Source: Flavobacterium zhairuonense
Lineage (GTDB): Bacteria > Bacteroidota > Bacteroidia > Flavobacteriales > Flavobacteriaceae
Reading direction: 5' to 3'
Length of the DNA: 64,000 nucleotides
NCBI RefSeq assembly: GCF_004352915.1
Contig: NZ_SJSY01000073.1
Span: 1-64,000, forward strand
In this document: piece by piece, positions 60,527 to 64,000 of the stretch
Position numbering within the stretch: position 1 is the stretch's first letter
How the letters are laid out: the number at the start of each line of letters is the position of its first letter
Program-made: the position numbers and the translations under genes
The notes under the pieces: generated by a model
What the model saw: only the letters and a program-made list of their open reading frames with translations
Told to the model about the DNA's origin: nothing
Database searches by the model: none

Positions 60527-60934
60527 TCAAAATTGGTTCGAAAAATCTTCAAGAGAAATATTCTCTAATTGAGCGCTGACTTTTTGATTCATTTCTGCAT
60601 ACAAAGCATCCAGATTCTGATTGATTTTTTTTCCAACAGGACAATCAGGATTTGGTTGATTTTTTGCATATCCTAAGCCAATTGTTTCAAAAGTCATTTC
60701 GAATATTTCTTTCAAAGTCAGTTTTGCAGCATCGACAGCCAATTTTGTACCGCCATTTTTTCCTTCTTTACTTTCTACAATATGATGCGCTTTTAGGTTT
60801 GCAATCTCTTTTCTAACCAAAACGGGGTTGAGGTTCATACTTCCTGCAATATATTCCGACGACAAATAATCGTTTGGAAATTTATGTAGCAAAGTAAGAA
60901 TGTGAATCGTTATGGCAAATTTACCTGAAAGCAT
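60527..60934 (-). CDS. Rrf2-family transcriptional regulator
   Basis: A 135-residue winged-helix regulator: MLSGKFAITIHILTLLHKFP, SSEYIAGSMNLNPVLVRKEI as recognition helix, SKEGKNGGTKLA as wing and a C-terminal coiled coil. There is only one cysteine (PDCPVGKK), so it resembles the YwnA group rather than the three-cysteine Fe-S sensors. I start it at ATG 60934; the frame's earlier ATG at 60979 lies upstream of the -7 box. It probably controls the following oxidoreductase gene. Confidence 0.88.
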   Translation of the reverse strand: MLSGKFAITIHILTLLHKFPNDYLSSEYIAGSMNLNPVLVRKEIANLKAHHIVESKEGKNGGTKLAVDAAKLTLKEIFEMTFETIGLGYAKNQPNPDCPVGKKINQNLDALYAEMNQKVSAQLENISLEDFSNQF

Positions 60935-60953
60935 ACTGTAATAAAATATATTA

Positions 60954-60961
60954 CAAATGTA
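60954..60961 (-). promoter_or_regulatory. -7 box for the Rrf2 operon
   Basis: Reads TACATTTG on the minus strand, 20 nt upstream of ATG 60934. Confidence 0.5.
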
Positions 60962-61054
60962 GTGGGTTTTATAATACAAAAACTAATTTTAACGTTTTTT
61001 TTGTGATTAGCATTTATTTGTAAAAGCTAATAAGAAGCCAAAAATGTGGCTTTA

Positions 61055-61196
61055 GGCACATAATATCGGTAGAAAAATATATTGGAAATAAATCAAGCGT
61101 GCCGTAGGTACGCAAAAAAAAACATTGCATACCTACGGCATGCTAATGAATTGAAAACCCAATTGGCTAGCAATATTATGTGCCTATCGGCACATT
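61055..61196. repeat. REP-like compound palindrome, copy 3
   Basis: Outer GGCACATAATAT (61055-61066) pairs with ATATTATGTGCC (61173-61184). Inner TGCCGTAGGTA (61100-61110) pairs with TACCTACGGCA (61130-61140). A TCGGTAGAAAAATAT linker matches the layout of copies 1 and 2 but with different GC-rich cores. Confidence 0.78.
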
Positions 61197-61266
61197 TCAA
61201 TTTCTTAATTTACAATTATAAGTAAGGAAGTAATTACTGGGAGCTAATTACTAAAATATAAATAAC

Positions 61267-61274
61267 TATTTTTG
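61267..61274 (+). promoter_or_regulatory. -7 box for the AEC transporter
   Basis: TATTTTTG, full consensus, 16 nt before ATG 61290. It rules out the in-frame TTG at 61272 and predicts a leader of under 10 nt. Confidence 0.55.
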
Positions 61275-61289
61275 TCCCGAAGCCTCGAT

Positions 61290-62201
61290 ATGAACAACTT
61301 TATTATAATATTCTTCTTTTTGTTTTTAGGATTGCTTTTACAGAATGTAAAGCGATTTCCTACTCATATTTATAAAACACTCAATAAGATTGTTATCTAT
61401 TTTTGTCTTCCCGCAATTACTTTATATCATATTCCGAAGATAAAATGGAGCAGTGAATTGCTTTTTCCAATAGGTGCGGGGTGGATTACTTATATCTTAG
61501 CTTTTATCTTTTTTCATTTTTTAGGAAGAAGAAATGGCTGGTCTAACAAATTAATCGGCTGTTTGATTTTAACTGCAGGATTAAGCAACAGTTCTTTTCT
61601 GGGATATCCAATTATTGAGGCTTTATTTGGGAAAAAAGGCTTGGAAACTGCCGTTTTGGTAGATCAACCGGGAACTTTTGTAGTGGTTTCAACGCTTGGT
61701 GTTTTTACAGCGGCTTTTTATTCAAAAGGAAGCCCAAATGCTTTGGGGATTTTCAAAAAGATTATTTTGTTTCCGCCCTTTTTAATGTTTGTTTTAGCCT
61801 GTCTCATGAATATTTTTGATTATAATTTAAATGAAAATATTGAGTTTGTATTGCTGAAAATCGGAAGTTTGGTTACACCTTTGGCTTTGCTTTCTGTTGG
61901 TTTGCAATTGACTTTTGATCGAAAAAGCCAGCATTGGAAATTTTTACGACTTGGACTTTTCTTTAAATTGCTTTTAGTTCCTTTTATCATTTTTGTGCTG
62001 TATGTATTTATTTTTAATCAGCATTCTGAGGTCATAAAAATTACCTTGATGGAAACTGCAATGGCGCCAATGATTACTGGTGCGATTTTAGCCTCAACTT
62101 ACGGATTAAAACCAAAGTTAAGCAGTATGATGATTGGTTTTGGAATCCCAATTTCCTTCGTAACCCTTGCTTTTTGGTACTTTATTCTTAGTTTTATTTG
62201 A
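61290..62201 (+). CDS. AEC-family (auxin efflux carrier-like) transporter
   Basis: A 303-residue membrane protein with about ten spans in two five-helix halves. LNKIVIYFCLPAITLYHIPK and LTAGLSNSSFLGYPIIEALFG in the first half and METAMAPMITGAILASTYGL in the second contain the broken helices of the family. Bacterial members export malonate, malate or amino-acid-derived anions; the substrate here is unknown. Confidence 0.88.
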   Translation: MNNFIIIFFFLFLGLLLQNVKRFPTHIYKTLNKIVIYFCLPAITLYHIPKIKWSSELLFPIGAGWITYILAFIFFHFLGRRNGWSNKLIGCLILTAGLSNSSFLGYPIIEALFGKKGLETAVLVDQPGTFVVVSTLGVFTAAFYSKGSPNALGIFKKIILFPPFLMFVLACLMNIFDYNLNENIEFVLLKIGSLVTPLALLSVGLQLTFDRKSQHWKFLRLGLFFKLLLVPFIIFVLYVFIFNQHSEVIKITLMETAMAPMITGAILASTYGLKPKLSSMMIGFGIPISFVTLAFWYFILSFI

Positions 62202-62313
62202 TAGTAAAATAGTAGTTATATCGACAAAGTAGAATTTTAACTTTTTTTTACCTTTTAGATGTTTTCTTAATGTATTTTTTGGTTAATTTTATTGGAACTA
62301 AAAAATATAAATT

Positions 62314-62952
62314 ATGTCAACATTAAGATTAGGCGATATAGCTCCAGATTTTCATGCAGAAACCACACAAGGACCTATCAATTTTTATGAATATTTAGGA
62401 GATTCTTGGGGCGTTTTATTTTCGCATCCAGCAGATTTTACTCCAGTTTGTACAACTGAGTTGGGAACTGTGGCGAATTATCTTCCAGAATTTACAAAAA
62501 GAAATACCAAGGTTATTGCTTTGAGCGTAGATGGATTAGAGTCTCATAAAGAGTGGATTAAAGACATCAACGAAACTCAAAATACAGAAGTAAATTTCCC
62601 AATTATAGCTGATGAAGATAAAAAAGTAGCAACTTTATACGATATGCTCCACCCAAATGCAAGCGATAAATTTACAGTTCGTTCTGTTTTTGTGATTGGT
62701 GCAGATAAAAAAATCAAATTGACTTTAACATATCCAGCTTCAACAGGAAGAAATTTTGACGAATTGCTTCGTGTAATTGACAGTTTGCAATTAACTGCAA
62801 ATTACAGTGTAGCTACTCCAGCAAACTGGAAAGACGGTGAAGATGTTGTAATTGCGCCAGCAATTCCAGACAGCGATATTCCGGCAAAATTCCCAAAAGG
62901 TCACACGCCAATCAAACCTTATTTAAGATTGACACCACAACCGAATAAATAA
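62314..62952 (+). CDS. 1-Cys peroxiredoxin (Prx6-type)
   Basis: Cytoplasmic peroxidase of 212 residues. The peroxidatic cysteine is Cys46 in HPADFTPVCTTELG, and no other cysteine is present. RLGDIAPDFHAETTQG opens the thioredoxin fold and the C-terminal PDSDIPAKFPKGHTPIKPYL is the Prx6 dimerisation arm. It reduces hydrogen peroxide or organic peroxides with an external thiol. Single gene followed by a strong bidirectional terminator. Confidence 0.94.
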   Translation: MSTLRLGDIAPDFHAETTQGPINFYEYLGDSWGVLFSHPADFTPVCTTELGTVANYLPEFTKRNTKVIALSVDGLESHKEWIKDINETQNTEVNFPIIADEDKKVATLYDMLHPNASDKFTVRSVFVIGADKKIKLTLTYPASTGRNFDELLRVIDSLQLTANYSVATPANWKDGEDVVIAPAIPDSDIPAKFPKGHTPIKPYLRLTPQPNK

Positions 62953-63016
62953 TTAAAGATACTAAGATGCTGAGTTTCTAAGTTTTATTCTCAGCACTCT
63001 TTGGCTTCTGTAAAAC

Positions 63017-63058
63017 AAAAAGCGCTAAGATTTCAATTATGAAATCTTAGCGCTTTTT
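63017..63058. terminator. Bidirectional terminator within CTTAG-word repeats
   Basis: AAAAAGCGCTAAGATTTC (63017-63034) pairs over 18 bases with GAAATCTTAGCGCTTTTT (63041-63058). Outside it, CTAAG/CTTAG words at 62960-62982 and 63070-63115 can extend the structure. Confidence 0.9.
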
Positions 63059-63111
63059 ATATAAAAAAAACTTAGAATCTTAGCGACTTAGAAACTTAGT
63101 ATCTTAGAATC

Positions 63112-64000
63112 TTAGCTTCTTTTTTTAGTCAACTCATTCATTTTTTTCTTGTCTCCAACAACCCAGATAATGTCATTTTTCTGTAAAATAATAGGAGATT
63201 CTGGATTCAAGATTCGGTTTCCGTTTCGCTCGATTCCAACGACTAAACCACCGGTTTTTCCTCTAAACTGACCAATACTTTTTTGAATAAATTCTTCTTG
63301 AGAAACCTCTAATTGTCGTAATACAATTTCGGATTCTTGAACTTCTGTTGGAGGTTCAATTTCATTTTGATTTAAATATTTAGCAAACTCGGTTACTTGA
63401 GCATCGGTGCCAATTACACAAATTTCGTCGCCAGGAAACAAACGCTCATTTTTAGTCGGAATAGGGATCGTGATATCGCCTCGTTTTATTTCGGCAATAT
63501 TGATTCCAAGTTGTTCCCTAATTTTTAGTTCTTCTAGAGTTTTTCCAGCCAAGTTTGATTCTTTCCCAATGTCAAAAAATGACATGTGACCATCCCAAGG
63601 CATTAAATTGGCATAACGTCTGTCGATTTTTTTGTTTTCACGATCGTTGAGATTTTTCAAAAAGTGGTTTTCAATTTTATGATATTGCTCGTTTAATTTT
63701 TTAGGGAAAATCTGGTAAGCGCAAATGGCAATAATCAACGCCACAAAAGCAACTAAAGGCGAGAAGAAAATATTCAATAAGAAGCCCACAAAAAATAAAC
63801 CAAGACTCATTCTAATTAGAATCAGCATTAAAAGTGCGCCACGGTATTTTCGCTCTTCCCATAAAGTTTCAACTTCATCAACTTTTACTCTTCGCAAAGA
63901 AAGCGCCCATAAAAAAGGGGCAATAATAACCAAAGTAATTAAGGCGGCAAGCGTATTTCCAAAGCGTGTATCAGCCACTAACGGAGCCACAAATTTTGAG
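63112..64000 (-). CDS. Cation:proton antiporter with TrkA-C domain, C-terminal part
   Basis: The reading frame stays open to the window edge, so this is the C-terminal 296 residues of a larger protein. Membrane spans (LAALITLVIIAPFLWALS, LILIRMSLGLFFVGFL, FSPLVAFVALIIAICAYQIF) are followed by cytoplasmic regulatory domains. RCK/TrkA_C features lie at FPGDEICVIGT and ILQKNDIIWVVGDKKKM. The pattern fits KefB/CPA2-type antiporters. The apparent GTG start at 63990 is only an internal codon. Confidence 0.82.
   Translation of the reverse strand, partial: SKFVAPLVADTRFGNTLAALITLVIIAPFLWALSLRRVKVDEVETLWEERKYRGALLMLILIRMSLGLFFVGFLLNIFFSPLVAFVALIIAICAYQIFPKKLNEQYHKIENHFLKNLNDRENKKIDRRYANLMPWDGHMSFFDIGKESNLAGKTLEELKIREQLGINIAEIKRGDITIPIPTKNERLFPGDEICVIGTDAQVTEFAKYLNQNEIEPPTEVQESEIVLRQLEVSQEEFIQKSIGQFRGKTGGLVVGIERNGNRILNPESPIILQKNDIIWVVGDKKKMNELTKKRS

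Overview
The window is chromosomal DNA of a flavobacterium, very probably the genus Flavobacterium. It is AT-rich. Genes lack Shine-Dalgarno sequences, and many starts are preceded by the Bacteroidetes -7 box TANNTTTG. The gene content fits: a PafA-type alkaline phosphatase, a 482-residue GAPDH, a two-subunit methylmalonyl-CoA mutase, SusC-type plug modules and an MtaB-type methylthiotransferase. No phage, insertion sequence, rRNA operon or CRISPR array is visible, so this is core chromosome with small accessory patches.

Layout. 1-11 kb: secreted phosphatase, alanine dehydrogenase with a divergent Lrp regulator, GAPDH, HtrA protease, then dapF-GNAT-mltG and a lysozyme-like protein. 10.7-15.3 kb (minus): udk, a DivIC/FtsB-like gene and the mutase pair. 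15.5-21.4 kb (minus): dienoyl-CoA-reductase-like SDR, aminotransferase, two TonB_C proteins (one chimeric), a tetrapyrrole-methylase-fold methyltransferase, LMW phosphatase and dnaA. 21.5-27.6 kb: thioesterase, YigZ, HAD phosphatase, ribD, GNAT, prmC and an ABC permease. 27.8-36 kb: hisS, tRNA-Trp, grpE-dnaJ, an ABC-2 exporter, an NtrC-like regulator without a DNA-binding domain, and a half DEAD-box protein. 36-41 kb: hydrolases, a GNAT and mtaB. 41-49.6 kb (minus): SDR, LURP-one-like protein, an ECF sigma / membrane partner / VWA operon, a CPBP protease and two poorly characterised proteins. 50-64 kb: PhoX-like lipoprotein with a di-haem peroxidase, MATE pump, LTA-synthase-like transferase, MeaB GTPase, Rrf2 regulator with an NAD(P)-binding partner, AEC transporter, 1-Cys peroxiredoxin and a truncated antiporter.

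Functional links. MutA/MutB and the distant MeaB form a methylmalonyl-CoA pathway. GrpE/DnaJ form the Hsp70 co-chaperone pair. DapF, MltG, DivIC and the lysozyme-like protein belong to cell-wall growth and division. The sigma factor, its membrane partner and the VWA protein look like one envelope-signalling unit, and two of its members carry the same plug-derived motif.

The most unusual feature is the intergenic DNA. Many gaps hold palindromes built from short repeated words, REP-like compound palindromes, nested hairpins, and copies of a stem-loop element with conserved internal-loop flanks. Some of these have entered genes: one encodes residues 14-24 of MutB and another supplies the MeaB stop codon. 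A 300-nt unit with a promoter-like box and a terminator but no ORF (9.6-9.9 kb) is a candidate small RNA.
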